Shown: positions 1 through 11,442 of the stretch, piece after piece | How the letters are laid out: each line of letters begins with the position of its first letter | Position numbering within the stretch: position 1 is the stretch's first letter | Origin: Yponomeuta sedellus | Taxonomy: Eukaryota; Arthropoda; Insecta; Lepidoptera; Yponomeutidae | Direction: 5' to 3' | Length of the DNA: 64,000 nucleotides | Assembly: GCA_934045075.1 (NCBI GenBank) | Contig: OW203726.1 | Span: 6,209,535-6,273,534, forward strand | Translations under genes and position numbers: made by a program | Notes under the pieces: generated by a model | The model's input: only the letters and a program-made list of their open reading frames with translations | Database searches by the model: none | Told to the model about the DNA's origin: nothing

Positions 1-89
1 TGGCATTAGTTGCGGTTAACGCATTGTATAGAAATTACTTACATTGGCAGAAGATTTAATAGGACGGAGTAAATATTCTACTTTTATGG

Positions 90-235
90 TAAAAGTGAAG
101 GAAAGAAAATGGTAAGAAAACCTGAGTGGCTAAGGAGTTTACCAGCGCTAGAAATTTGGCAATCCACGGTGGGCGCACGTGGTAATTAAGCTCTTAATCT
201 CTCGAAAAAGTCTCTACCCGTGGGAATAGGGTTAA
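90..235 (+). repeat. SINE S1a, 5'-truncated copy
   Basis: The body of a tRNA-headed SINE that recurs at 5418, 18455, 23800 and 26735. Shared landmarks in order are gtgaagga, aacctgagtg, ttggcaatccacggtgggc, and a terminal stretch rich in tctct. The tRNA-like head is missing here. Family assignment rests only on within-window comparison. Confidence 0.6.
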
Positions 236-847
236 ATTAAAAAATAAATGGCAAAAGAGATTTTTGTTTTTATAGTGCTGTCAAGATAAAAATGTCATAA
301 GTCTAAAACACCACTTAGATATTTGCCACATAAATAAAAACTAGGTACTGAAAGCATTCCGATTAAAGGCGTAGACTATGTCTAGGTTTAATATTTAGCA
401 TAATTTTAACTAAATCTTACCCCGAACGTAGTTAATCAGTCTTGCTCCATTTGAGCTTACCGTTGACTGGTAAATCACCCAGCTAGCTCGAGACAAGCAA
501 CACTGGTAGCCCACCAGATGTTCCGTTGACGTGCTTTCTCTTTCCAATCTCAAATCTTTACATCTCATTAGAACAGGGCTTGCGGGGACGCAGTGTTTTG
601 TTTCAATCGAATTTGCACGAGATCGCAATCTCCACAGTGTAAATATTGGTGTTCAACATCTGCTGGAAAGTCTGAGAGAAACGTTTCAGTCGGAAGCCGA
701 AGCGATGTAAAGTGAACTGGTCTGTAGTATTGTATTACATCTTGTAGATTGTAAGCTGCAGATAGAAAGGGATTAACTCACTTCTTTCCAATTACCGAAA
801 AGATATAGACACTAATGTTAAGACTTGTTTTTAAGAAGTATCCACGA
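236..847. other. AT-rich non-coding stretch, nothing recognised
   Basis: No long ORF, tRNA or clear repeat seen. A 72-codon minus-strand ORF at 410-628 has no recognisable motif and no splice context. Confidence 0.5.
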
Positions 848-965
848 TATGGGTGCCCCACTGCAGGGCAAAGGCCACCCCCCTTGTAGATCAAGATTTT
901 TGGTCACTTGCCACCTCTTACTCTTCCCACCTCTGGCAAGAATTTGCCGAGATCATCCCGCCATC
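848..965 (-). pseudogene. Non-LTR retrotransposon ORF2 C-terminal fragment
   Basis: Read on the minus strand it encodes RRWRDDLGKFLPE followed by a stop and then the characteristic LINE 3' stretch equivalent to cctttgccctgcagtgggg. The same RRWxDDL and QQW/CAGCAGTGG block is found at 16576, 24496 and 24872. It is an RTE-like ORF2 tail, decayed and too short to be functional. Confidence 0.55.
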
Positions 966-1771
966 GTCTTTTAAAGTCTTACATTAAGAAAACAGAGAAT
1001 ATATCATTGGATTTTTTAAAGTGAATTTCGTAATTTTACAAATGAATTTAAACTTTCAGCAGTTTCTTGGAGCTTGGTTGCAGTTGCTTGGAGGTATCGT
1101 TTCTATTTTATTCCCAAATGATCATTAATATGTATTAAACAATTTTTTATATCAAGTGCTTTTTATGCATTGTCCCACTAAAAGCAATCAATATAATTCA
1201 AAACATAAGTTGAATTCCTGTTGAAAACCAATGTGAGCAAGTTATCCGATATAGCCTCAATTAAACTGGAGTCTAGTTCACGCGATGCTATCAGAGACGG
1301 TTGCGTCCTTCAAGCTGACGCGTGATTGCGGTTTGGTGCCGACTTTGTGCGTGTAGTCAACCGACAAATGATCGAATGAAGCCTCATAGCTATATTGGTG
1401 GTCTAATGTGTCTGGGGTTTTTTTGTTTGAGTTATCTAATAGGTGTGAGAACATAGAATAGACTTTATTTTAGTAGTCACAAAAACTATAATTATGTATT
1501 TCACATTACGTTTCATTTTGGAGCAGGTGATTTATGTATGTAATGACAAAGAGAGAGTAGAATACAAAAAATACGTATAACATAGGATCTAAATGATTAC
1601 CTTGAGGTACGCCATCAAACCTCTCTAGCCAAGCGTAAACTAGGAAATATCAAAGAACAATGAGTGTCAAAACGTCATGATGATTGCAAAGGTTATAAAA
1701 CTGCTGAATCACACAGGTTTACAAGCATCCGTATCATATGGTAGTTGGAGACTAAAACTAATAACGAAATA
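966..1771. other. AT-rich non-coding stretch, nothing recognised
   Basis: No ORF above background, no RNA gene and no repeat recognised by eye. Confidence 0.45.
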
Positions 1772-1957
1772 TCTATAATATAAAAATGAATCCCCGAATG
1801 TGTTGGTAAGTGCAAATCTCGAGAGTAGCTGAACCGATTTCGCTAATTCTTTTTATAGAATATTCCTTGAAGTACGAGGATGGTTCTTACGGAGAGAAAA
1901 AATGAATAAATAAAGAATCGACTGTTAGGCGGTACAAAGTTCGCTGGGTCAGCTAGT
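1772..1957 (+). mobile_element. Short non-autonomous Helitron-like element
   Basis: The segment begins TCTATAATATAAAAATGAAT and ends GGGTCAGCTAGT. It is flanked by A on the left and T on the right, which fits the Helitron rule of insertion between A and T with 5'-TC and 3'-CTRRT ends and no target-site duplication. The start resembles the short Helitron ends common in insect genomes. No coding capacity in 186 bp, and the expected subterminal 3' hairpin is not obvious. Confidence 0.55.
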
Positions 1958-2476
1958 TTCAAATAAATGACTAGAGATTAATCGATAGCTTTGTGAAATT
2001 GTGTATCCATATACTTTTGGTTCTATAGTACAAATGTTCCACTAACTGTTTGCGTTGATAGTATTTCATCAAGGCGTTTCTGCCTTCTTGTCAACGATTC
2101 GAGATGTCATCCATGTCACCTGACACCAACACAAGGGCTGCTGCTGCTGACAAGGTCGCGTCACAAGAAAACGGTCAACTCATACTACCTCCTGTCAATT
2201 AGAGCTCATTTGAAATTAACACTTCAAGTAGTCTTTGTTCTCTTGTAAAAAGGAACAAGTTAGAATTAAGCACGGTTTTTGCGGTAACTTGACATGGATT
2301 TTAGAAGATGACGATTGAGTTACATACGGGTTGTTAAAAGCAAGGTTGTAAATGTTTATGGAGATTTGAGAGATGTGTGACTGCCATCACAGAGTTCCAG
2401 CTTTATTTAACGTACAGTAATAGGACGTTAAGTTGGCGGCGATTAGCAAATATTTGTCACTGTCTAAAATAAAGTG

Positions 2477-2548
2477 GGCATCGCGCGGCGGTCATCGCAA
2501 AAGGGGCACCGGAGAGGACGATGCCGGGATGATCTTGACAAAGACTAA
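2477..2548 (+). pseudogene. LINE ORF2 C-terminal scrap
   Basis: A 24-codon frame reads ...HRRGRCRDDLDKD then stop, matching the RRGRPxxRWRDDLD block near the C-terminus of several insect non-LTR retrotransposon proteins. Only the motif supports this; no flanking coding sequence survives. Confidence 0.4.
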
Positions 2549-4394
2549 TTAATGTAATGTATTGTCTCCTTAACTTTCATTAAATTTATCCAACCTTTGA
2601 ATTGGTCGTTTAAAAATAGTTTTGTTACAGGAGAAACATTTTTCCGCTAAAGAATTCATCTCACTGTAAAGCTTGATATTTGATTTACACTATAAAGCTT
2701 AACGTTTCGCAAACGGATCCTTGTTTGATCAATGTATTTTTTATCTGTTTTTTTTTAGCTGTTTTTAGAAACATATAAAATTCAGAGCAGAAGTTGCATT
2801 TAAAACGAAGTTAAAAATAAGCACTGTAAATTCAAAGCTAAACAATCACAACAAATTAACGAGTAATAGTAGACCAATTTACGAATAGAAAAAGAAAACT
2901 TCGTACAAATCTTTTTGGAATAAATTACTTTGATGAAGTCAACGTCTGCTAGTTAAACCGTGAACGAAAATTAATTGATGAATTCATAAAATATTTCAAT
3001 GTCACCACCCTATAAGTCCGCATATTTTGTCGACCAAGTACGGAACCGCAATCTTTTTGATAGATTTCAACCTTAGCTAAGGTTTGATCCAGCAGTACTT
3101 GTAAAACTTCATCTTGTAAAATTTCAGGCGTATACTTATCGTCTAGCACAGTACTCCAAGACACATAGTATTTAGAAATGATGGCAATGTTTTTATGTTA
3201 AGATAATTAGTAGAACATCAATTTGCAACCAAGTTACAAGGTAATTAAATTACTCAGTTATGTCTATCTTTTAATAGCTACGAAGAAGATTATATTCGTG
3301 ACCACTCATAGGTATAAAGATTCTGATGATAACGTTATTTAATTAAAACTGTGGGTTAAAATAATTTGGGCCCTATTGCTGAGGACTTTATTATTTTTTC
3401 GGTGGGTTGATGTGATGAATCGGACGTAGTAATTTTTGACCGTAACCGTCAAAATTATAGATATTGTATTTGATAGGTGCTACCTGCCCGCGAGAATTCA
3501 TTCTTTTGGAATTTAAATGAAATCATACGTAAGTAAAACATGGTCTATGTGTATGTTTAATATAGAATACGTTCACCTATTTTTTAAAGGCATTACTTTT
3601 GCAATCATGGGGGAAATACACCCCATAAGACAATTTAAATTGTTAAAGATTGTAAGAAGTACCTACATTACAATAAATATGCAATGCTTCCTGTTCGTCT
3701 GATAAAGGAAACTAATTGTACATTCACTATGAGTTGAATTTTCAATAGTAGGTACCTATATGTCGTTTAAATATTACTCATTTACCTTTGAAATAGCTCT
3801 TGAGTTCTTTTCAAGACTCTGTTCAAAATAAAATAGCAAAGCGATCTCAGATGCAACAGCAATTCATTAGATACGGCGCTTTAACACAAGCAATATTAAA
3901 ACTAACAGCATCACTGATAATTTCTATTACTTTTCCTCCGCTTTTTAACTTATATTTCTGGTCTGGGCTGAAGGTATGCAGTGCATGCAGGGGGGGTTAA
4001 AACCCCACAAGAAAAAAAACATCAAGAAGGCTCGATCCTTCTTGATATTTCTGGTTAGTCAATATTCTTCATAAATAGGTAGATAGAAAACCCACGCGCA
4101 GGAGTAAGATTTTCTTTGTTTTAGGTTCTATTGTAGCTATAAGCATCAACCGTATCCAATTAAGGCTACTTTCTGCATTGAATATTTGTTTGATAAATTG
4201 AAGGAAAATGTATTTGGAGTTACGTACTACGGGTATATGGCCGAGATACTTTAGCTTCCGTTTCTAGATAGTCTTAAGACGTTTGCTTATTTATTCTTCA
4301 TGTAGTTCGGTTTGCAGACTTTTTTCGGTTGCACAACACATTGTAGTGTTTTCTTGAAACCGTCTGCAACATTTTCTTTCTCTATGCCAAGCGG
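2549..4394. other. AT-rich non-coding stretch
   Basis: Several 60-70 codon ORFs occur (2949-3164 minus, 3517-3702 plus, 3800-4000 plus). None has a family motif, codon bias or splice context, so I treat them as chance. A CA/G-rich run (tgcatgcagggggggtt) near 3980 and a small inverted repeat around 4018-4050 (atcaagaaggctcgatccttcttgat) are the only structures seen. Confidence 0.45.
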
Positions 4395-4437
4395 TTTGAG
4401 CGTATACATACAAACTTTCGCATTATAATATTAGTGG
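4395..4437 (-). repeat. Terminal fragment of a common lepidopteran repeat
   Basis: Contains catacaaactttcgcattat followed by aatattagtgggat, an end sequence that recurs in altered form at 7268-7325 (catacaaactctccaacttt...). Such ends are typical of dispersed lepidopteran Helitron or LINE copies. The source family is not resolved. Confidence 0.4.
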
Positions 4438-5417
4438 GATGAGCTTAGTCAATGAATGATATAACGCAATTTTAAACACTATTTTTGATATACCCATACG
4501 AAGGAGGAAGATTTAATTCTACAGTCAATATGATACAGGAGTTATAAAAGTCATCGGATGTCCTTTCCAGTTTCCTCTATATAGCTGAAGGCAATCAGGA
4601 CACAGACCTGTACCACCGACACCATACGAGTACGTACCACAAGTTGTCCTTTCAGTTGTCTCATGATTTAGCCAACCCTCGGCACAAAGCTTTCTATTTA
4701 CGCTCGTGGAAAATAATGCAGTCGGCGCTCTTTTGTTTCCGATGGTGTGTGCAGAATGGGATATCGTGTTGGTTACACACTGTTAGCAGGCGTCGTTTTG
4801 TCTTGCGATTGCTTTCAAAATCTGTTGTTGTATTAAACATGTGTACATATTTTACAAAGTAGGAAAATGCGAAACTATGCGTTGAGGGCGAAAATCTACA
4901 CGTACTTTCACTCCTGGACAAGGGAAACTTTTTACGTGTTTTGATTTATCACTGACTACGTAACTGAAAGCGTCGGTAAAAAAAAATAAAGGAACAGAGT
5001 TTTGGATAAAACGCAAATGAAAACCGTTGACAAATGAGGGTACACTTTGTGCGTAAATATATTGATTTTTGACCTGTTATTAACTTGGTAAGATCTATTC
5101 GAACCTATATCCCAAAGAAACAGGCAGTGACACGGTTTGCCACCTGCCACACTAGTTATCCTAACGCTGTTTAGAGAAAAAGACATGTCGGTATCAGCAT
5201 CAAACAAACATAAGTTGGAAAACATAACGATGACTTAAAAAAACCCTTATTTTTCGTTTTAACATAAGGCCGATAGAGATAATAAAATGACAAAGTTAGA
5301 TTTTTCATCAACTGACTGATTACCATAGAAAACATTTACCTCTACTCTAAGTTATATTCTAACGGTTTCATTTATAAAAATGAGATTCCTTCAAACACTC
5401 AGAGGCATAGGTAAATA
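4438..5417. other. Non-coding stretch with overlapping chance ORFs
   Basis: Opposing ORFs at 4644-4862 (+) and 4694-4921 (-), plus 4956-5225 (-), overlap or abut without domain motifs. No RNA gene or recognised repeat. Confidence 0.4.
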
Positions 5418-5640
5418 GAGCGCGCTGGTAGCGGAGCGGTAGGACGCCGGCTTTTCAATCGGAAGGTCGTGAGTTCGAATCCCAGCAGTACCAATGACTT
5501 TATTTTCTAAATTATGTACATTTGTGAAGTTATAGTAGCCATACCACTAGCTAAATTGAAGGAAAATATCGTGAGGAAACTTTAGTGTCTGAAATGTAAA
5601 CTAAACATACCTTAACGCAGCGTACGCCTAAGTATGAGGC
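5418..5640 (+). repeat. SINE S1a with tRNA-like head
   Basis: The head (5418-5493) carries a D-arm-like tagcggagcggtaggacgcc, an anticodon-arm-like segment and a B-box gagttcgaatccc, followed by accaatgacttta. The body reads ttatgtacatttgtgaagtt then gaaggaaaatatcgtgagga. The acceptor ends do not pair properly, so this is a tRNA-derived SINE rather than a tRNA gene. Confidence 0.65.
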
Positions 5641-6507
5641 TAAGTGTGAAAATCTCAGGTCTAACTAACTAAATAGTCTGTGGTGAAGGGAAAAACGTAA
5701 TCACGCTGGAAGAATCGTGTTTTTATAAATGAAACTGTTAGACTCTATCTGAAAATATATTCGGAACTCTTAGCAATTTTCCGCATTGCGAAACTTTTCC
5801 CATCACTAGGTGATTTTTCAAAGATGGCGGCGAAATAAAATAGAAAATGGCGACCTTGACAGGCAAGCTCGTTTCTCATTTTCTAGACACACCCCCACAC
5901 GTCCGATCGAATCGCGGATTACTACTCTAGTGCTCTTTACACCGTACGAAAAAAATTAAACTTATTAGTTCTAACCCTGTCTACTAGGAATACCTACTTT
6001 TACCGGTTTTTATTTTGATTTCTATACCTTGGTTTATTTTGGGCTTAATTGAAAAGACTACTCATATATTACTTACAAAGAATTTTTCATACTCAAATTA
6101 AGCCTTCTTCCTTCCTTCCTTATGTTTCCTAAAATGCGCCAAGTTTCCCAAGTAGTTTCACTGATTCGCTATGGTAGCCATACTTTTTATGCCTCATTAA
6201 CACTAATCAATGGTCACAAAGGTGGATAGTGTAGTGTAGAGTAAAATTAGATTCGAATGATTCTCTACATGTATATTGATAATAAAAATCGTTTAAATGT
6301 GCAAAAAAACAATGTTGTTTTTTATCCTTTTCATTAAAAAATTGTAACCCCTATTTAATTTCACTTTTTTTCATAATGTATTAAGAAATTTTAGTTTGCT
6401 TAAGGAAAAGTCACCTAAAACTTAATATACCTACTCGTAATGTAGAGTAAAGAAAAAAAAAACTGTCTAGGACTTTTCATCGTTCTTTCATCGCGTGCCT
6501 TTTTCCT

Positions 6508-6690
6508 TAAGCCGTGTCCAGATGCTTTTACTGTGTAATGTAATATAACATGTAATGTAACGCGAATCCTGCGTGTGACCGCACTAGGAGCATTACATGT
6601 AACGCTCGTAGTGCCGTCTGCACACACGATTTGCGTTGCATTGCTCTTTAGATTACGTTACATGGTACACGCGTCTGGATCCGGCTTTAT
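6508..6690. repeat. Imperfect foldback (MITE-like) element
   Basis: The left half, starting gccgtgtccagatgc, is complementary over about 85 bp to the right half, ending gcgtctggatccggc. Matching blocks include atgtaatgtaacgcgaa against ttgcgttgcatt, and gaccgcactaggagc against gctcgtagtgccgtc. No ORF. This is a non-autonomous, hairpin-shaped DNA element or its relic. I could not define a target-site duplication. Confidence 0.5.
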
Positions 6691-6739
6691 TCACGATTTT
6701 TGGCTAAATGCAAAATGTCGTGCGGTGCAAAGGCCCTCC

Positions 6740-6840
6740 CCGTCGGCCGGCGTGCGTGCTCCGCGGGGAGATGGCGGATCGATACCGCTGTCTGCTGCAG
6801 CTGCACTGCGGACCTGACCTTGCTGCTGGCAGACGACCGT
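6740..6840. other. Short GC-rich island
   Basis: A locally GC- and CpG-rich patch (ccccgtcggccggcgtgcgt, then tgctgcagctgcactgcgga) directly follows the foldback element. Two overlapping plus-strand ORFs cross it with no domain signature. It may be a decayed exon, promoter or part of the foldback insertion. Confidence 0.25.
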
Positions 6841-7267
6841 ATTTAGTCGATAGCCAATTGAGTTTCCTTCTTGGTTGCTTGTTTGAGTACTTATAGCACC
6901 GTTGTTATAAGAAAGGGACTGGATAACAATGTAGTTGTATATTTGACGGGCCTTATTGCGATTATTTATTAGGTAAACTATTCAATTCCTGAGCCAAATT
7001 CGATAACGAATGGCGATAAACAAACCGTTGCTAGGCAACGACTTGTTTACACCTAAAAGGTAGATGTTAACAACCTTTTCTAGAAATCGTTTTCATACAA
7101 ATAATAATCGTTCCTCCTACTAATGTAAAATGCTTATATATGTTTATGATTTTATAATGAAAGGCTTAACCGATTTGAATATGACATATGACAACACTGA
7201 AATATGAAACACAGATTCAACAAACATCTACGCGAGCCATGCCGCATGATATTCCTAATAGAATTAA

Positions 7268-7325
7268 GCGCGTTTAAGAAAAAAACATACAAACTCTCCA
7301 ACTTTATAATATTAATAAGTACCTA
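7268..7325 (-). repeat. Fragment of a dispersed repeat end (Helitron-like)
   Basis: Contains agcgcgtttaagaaaaaaac, then atacaaactctccaacttta and taatattaataagta. In reverse complement this resembles the 5' ends of short lepidopteran Helitrons (tactaatattataaagttgg...). Only one end is present. Confidence 0.35.
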
Positions 7326-7489
7326 TAGATGCTACTATGAAAATGAGTAGATTGGGACCTACTGCAAATATTGCAATAAAAGAAAGTTCTGTGTATATGT
7401 TGTCACTGTCACTGGCCAAAGAGGATAAAATGAGGATAAATTTGTGTCTCCGGATACTTGAATTATAAATTCATCAATGACATTATCCA

Positions 7490-7699
7490 TTACACCATCA
7501 AATTCGGCGTTTTCTTCTCTTCTTTAATGACGTGTTCAAGACAACGTTGCCATGCTTCTGGAGTAATTTTACTTATTGCCTCATCTAACAGGACCTTTAT
7601 TTAGTTCAGCAATTTAAATTTTTTTTTGGCAGCAACATGGCCTTCTACTTGCCCCCATATGATTTTTATCGGATTTAATTCACAATGATATGGGGGCAA
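7490..7699 (-). pseudogene. Fossil DDE_3-type transposase C-terminus
   Basis: On the minus strand the frame opens with LPPYHCELNPIKIIW, continues GQVEGHVAA..., passes an in-frame stop, then resumes with ITPEAWQRCLEHVIKEE before a second stop. The PPYHCELNPIxxIW block is the third catalytic region of IS630/Tc1-like transposases of the DDE_3 superfamily. There the residue after NPI is normally the catalytic glutamate; here it is lysine. With two stops and a lost acid it cannot be active. No terminal repeats were found nearby. Confidence 0.65.
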
Positions 7700-8195
7700 T
7701 TTATATTTTTGTCTTGTGCCATTTTGTCACACATATATGCTATATAATAATATACTTATGCCATATGCACGTATTGACAAACGACTAAACTTCACTTGTT
7801 GGCATAAACTAAATTTCCCAAAATGTTTGTCACACCTGAATTTCGTCCATGTTTCTTTATCTGTAGGGCTGTCGCGTAAAATTTATGTCAAATTTTTTAT
7901 AGCTTTTCGAAATAGCAAGGTAATATGCATGTTATTTGAGTGATTCTAGTTAAATATGCTGCAATAGGAATTGTTAATTAATAGTTAGCAAGTAAAAGGC
8001 AATAATCATGTAAACAATAGAAGATTTGTAAAACGTGAGTTGTGATAACCCTAAATTGGTTTGTTTACCTCTATTCTTTATCGAGTTTGGCAGAACTGTA
8101 GGTATAGTTGTTATAAAATAACCATTTGTCTTTCTCTCTCATAATGTGGACGACATTATTATAAAAGCAAGAAATAAATAGTTGTCCATCTTTAA
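7700..8195. other. AT-rich non-coding stretch
   Basis: A 75-codon ORF at 7716-7943 (+) has no motif; it begins inside the 5' side of the transposase fossil on the opposite strand. Nothing else recognised. Confidence 0.4.
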
Positions 8196-8398
8196 TTCAG
8201 ACGAACTCTGTGGCGCAGATGTAGTGCATCTGCTTACTATGCAAGAAGTCCCGGGTTCGAACTCCGGCTGGGGACAAAAAAACCCAGGTCTTGGATGTTT
8301 ACATGATTGTGATGTCGCTGTTTCTGGCTCCCACGACACAGTGTATCCTAGTGTGGGGCCAGAAGCAATGTATGCGCCTGTATGTAAATGATATGTTA
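8196..8398 (+). repeat. SINE S2 with tRNA-like head
   Basis: The head reads ctctgtggcgcag (A-box-like), then cccgggttcgaactccggct (B-box), a gggac-aaaaa junction, and the body caggtcttggatgtttacat, gtgatgtcgctgtttctggc. It ends near ccagaagcaatgtatgcgcc. The same family occurs at 30692-31450 (-), 40345-41212 (+), 44898-45110 (-) and 49810-50021 (-). Confidence 0.7.
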
Positions 8399-8439
8399 TG
8401 TTAATTAAAAGTGTTATTCAAAAATGACATTTGTGTGTT

Positions 8440-8550
8440 ATATGTACGCATGGCTCAGTCTGGGTGTATGCTTTCACATTTTCACATTTGTGATGTCCTC
8501 ACAAATTACCACAGCACAGTTTGTCATAGTTTGGAAACAGGACTAGTGAT
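8440..8550 (+). repeat. SINE S3 body fragment
   Basis: Shares gctcagtctgggtgta, then accacagcacagtttgtc and ggaaacaggactagtgat with 44228-44335 (+) and, in reverse, 43095-43175. Head not present here. Confidence 0.5.
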
Positions 8551-9169
8551 TGTGTTGTCTTGAAGCTATTGTTATTCATTATACTTGAATGCACACGAAA
8601 TAAAACAGATCATTACATACGAAACAACAAGTTGTCTAATTCTCGACAGCGGATTTCTTTGACCAATGATTTCTGCACAAGTTTACTTTTTGACCAAACG
8701 AATATATTCGCCTTAAAAAAATTTGACGGGCAATACAAATACAAATTTCGAAATGATTAGCTTCCAACTCTCAGATTTTAATAAACTTTAGTTGGATTGC
8801 AGCGTGTAAACCTTGTAGAGACCACTGCAATGTCGAAGTATCACAAGTACCGCATCAAAGGGAATTGACTTATCGCCCTGTCAAAACCAGAACCACAAAA
8901 ACGCTACAGACAAAACTACTTTGTCTAATTCCCTTGCCTAATGATCTATGGCAATTTAATAAAGTACTCTCTACGTTGCCACAATGGACGAACCTGCCAT
9001 GGGCGGTGAATAGGAACCGGGGCGAAAACGGCACAGGTCTCAAGTTACCGGATGCAACGCCCAAAGCGAATTGGAGTCTTTGCCCTCTGTTTACCAGAAC
9101 TTGTCAAGTTCCACAGGCCAGGTAATTAATTCAATTCAATTCAATCACTTATTGCAGACTAATAATTGT
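8551..9169. other. Non-coding stretch with a chance ORF pair
   Basis: ORFs at 8865-9125 (+) and 8870-9064 (-) overlap. A short GC-rich patch (9000-9070) is not recognised. No splice or domain evidence. (aattc)n and attcaattcaattcaat simple sequence lies at 9124-9145. Confidence 0.35.
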
Positions 9170-9490
9170 AAATAGGTGGTAGGTATACATGTACGACTAC
9201 AAATTCGCAAATGTACGTAACTTTGAAATTAACCGTGAAGGAAAACATCGTGAGGAAACCCGCGGCTTGGTTGGCTCCGCACGTATTGATTAGTCTTTCC
9301 TGTGGGCTAGGCCGATTAAGCTGTCAGGATGGTATAGGTGCTGGGCAAGCCTACACCATCTAAAAAAAACATGTCCCAGGCACTACAGCGTCAGAGTGGT
9401 CCCTTCACCCATCTAGTGTGAGTGAAGATGCCACTGGACGCTGTATAAATCATCTCATTAAGTAGATGCAAAAGGCCAATTATTATTTAT
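9170..9490 (+). repeat. SINE S1b, headless copy
   Basis: Nearly identical to 32625-32915. Landmarks are gtgaaggaaaacatcgtgag, acccgcggcttggttggctc, gctgtcaggatggtataggt and ctacagcgtcagagtggtcc, ending at gatgcaaaaggccaatta with a short tta-rich tail. The tRNA-like head seen at 32511 is missing. Confidence 0.7.
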
Positions 9491-10129
9491 TATTATACAG
9501 GTACGATTGAGTCACCAATTACATATATTGCAAAACGGGTGAGACTTATATTCTAACATCTTAGCATTAACATTATAGGTACATTTTTTAAGTATTTAAG
9601 AGTTCATCCAGAATGTTACTGAGACCAATAGTTTAGTAGGTATTCTTAATATTTTTGTTCATATCCAGCAATATTGAATTTTCCTTATAACTTAATCTTT
9701 GTGCTTTCTAAAACACTCTAACATTCGAAGGCAATTTAAACAGTCTGTGGTATAAAGCATCCCCCTTTCTTGCCGTCTATTTAAATCGCAATTTTGGAGT
9801 GTTTGAAAGAACTGTATTTCTATAATAGTCTTATCTATCGTAACCTCAACTATTTAAATGGCTCCACAATTTTCAAAGTGACCAAAATCAAAACAAAAAG
9901 GTCTTATACAAAGTACCACAGAAACTGCGACTTAATGAAAGTAACAAGTTAATTTAGGTATTCATTTCAAAGATATAGGTAGTACCGAAATGAAAGCGTA
10001 GGTAGGTGAAAAAATACAGTATTAAGGTGGCATCTCAAACTTGGTACAGTATTTCAAAATCCAATAATAATAGCATAAAAAGGTAACTTCAATACTAGAC
10101 AGTTGCTACCACCAACTAAAACATGACAA
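9491..10129. other. AT-rich non-coding stretch, nothing recognised
   Basis: No ORF above background and no repeat recognised. Confidence 0.4.
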
Positions 10130-10460
10130 GCCGACAAAAACTGACAACAGTCGCGTAAAACAATAGAGCCGGTCGCGCGTCACTGCGCCCGCGACTAGCG
10201 ACCGCGACCTTGACAGTCCGTTTCCTGCAGATGCGTCAGTCGCATGACTGTCACAGTTCGTCGTGACACGTGATAGAGATCTCGTGTGGAGACGAAGTTT
10301 CTTGTCTAAATACGTGAATCTTGCTGGTCTTGAGACGGTCGCTCGTATGGTTTCGCCGACAATGGCATGTTTGTTATGTTTTTTCGCCATTAGTACTTCC
10401 ATCAACGTTATCAACGTTTTTTGAGCGGCAACTTTTAAAGTCGTCAAATTGTGTAGGTAA
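10130..10460. promoter_or_regulatory. CpG-rich segment, possible promoter or 5' exon
   Basis: Stands out from AT-rich surroundings: gagccggtcgcgcgtcactg, then gcccgcgactagcgaccgcg. An arthropod initiator-like TCAGT lies inside an atgcg-tcagt-cgcat palindrome near 10230. A minus-strand 113-codon ORF (10106-10447) covers it but shows no known domain. This is a candidate promoter or untranslated exon only; the link to the exon at 26337 (same strand possible, 16 kb away) is speculation. Confidence 0.25.
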
Positions 10461-11174
10461 ACAGGTACCTACAGTTGACAACAGGTCTGCCATTACTTGT
10501 TCTTTGCACTACCTCCCGTAACGTAAGAGTTGACGTGGTTGATGTGCTGTCTGGACTTACAGTCCATACATAGTACGTATTTGGAGCTTTGATAAGAGAA
10601 CCATACCCCTCGACAGTCGTACCTACTTAACCGGGTTTATCCTTACCAAACTCTTGACCCTGATTGGCAGATCCTTTTAATACGATAGAGAACCTCGTGT
10701 GCCATTGGAAGACAAAGGAGGTGGGTAGAAATGTATTCTTACCTTAGGTGATTCTATTCATTTTTTTACCATCAATTAAATAGGAGGCTTAAGAAGACTT
10801 TCCAGAACTAGTTACACTTCTGGCACAAATTGCTTGGCGGTTTGTTTCACCTCCAAAGTGCTCTCTCACACGGAGAATTCGGTTAGCACAACTGGTTCGT
10901 AACAGAAAGAAATCTGTAATAAACTTCAGACTTAAAAGAAAATCTTGGCAGCTTCAATGAGAAGCGTACGAAGACAATCGTTCCGCGTATAATGAAGTCG
11001 GGAGTTAATAAGAGGTTCCGCAGAGTAATGGCGACAGTACAATTCCGGTCTTGGCAACCAAGCTCGCCCTAGAGTTAGAGTTGTGGGTACAGCGGACAGA
11101 AAATCTTTGTTCAGCTTTGCTCCTTATTTAGTGCACACTAAGCACGTAATATATATTTATCTATACGTATACCC

Positions 11175-11240
11175 ATCCGTAGAAGTAATCGCTAACAGCA
11201 AAGGAAAATATAATGAGGAAACTTGGTGGCTCTCATACCA
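11175..11240 (+). repeat. SINE S1b short fragment
   Basis: Contains cgctaacagcaaaggaaaat then atgaggaaacttggtggctc, a decayed match to the S1b block cgctaacggtgaaggaaaac/tgaggaaacccgcggcttgg. Small and uncertain. Confidence 0.35.
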
Positions 11241-11401
11241 TCCATTTAGTAAGTTTTGTAAAGGACGACTGATTTATGATTTCTGACCAATTCGATTTTC
11301 ATTACACTATAGTCCATGCTTCGTAGCTAGTGAAAAGGATTCCTTATTGAGACACGTGAATTTCATCACTACTATACTTAAGATCATGTGGTGTGAATAG
11401 A

Positions 11402-11442
11402 TGATGTATCAATCGTGCATGAACTCCACGATTGATACATCA
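11402..11442. repeat. Perfect 16-bp inverted repeat (hairpin)
   Basis: tgatgtatcaatcgtg and cacgattgatacatca flank a 9-nt loop catgaactc. The stem is perfect and stops sharply. It is too short for a typical pre-miRNA and has no terminator context in a eukaryote. Confidence 0.6.
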
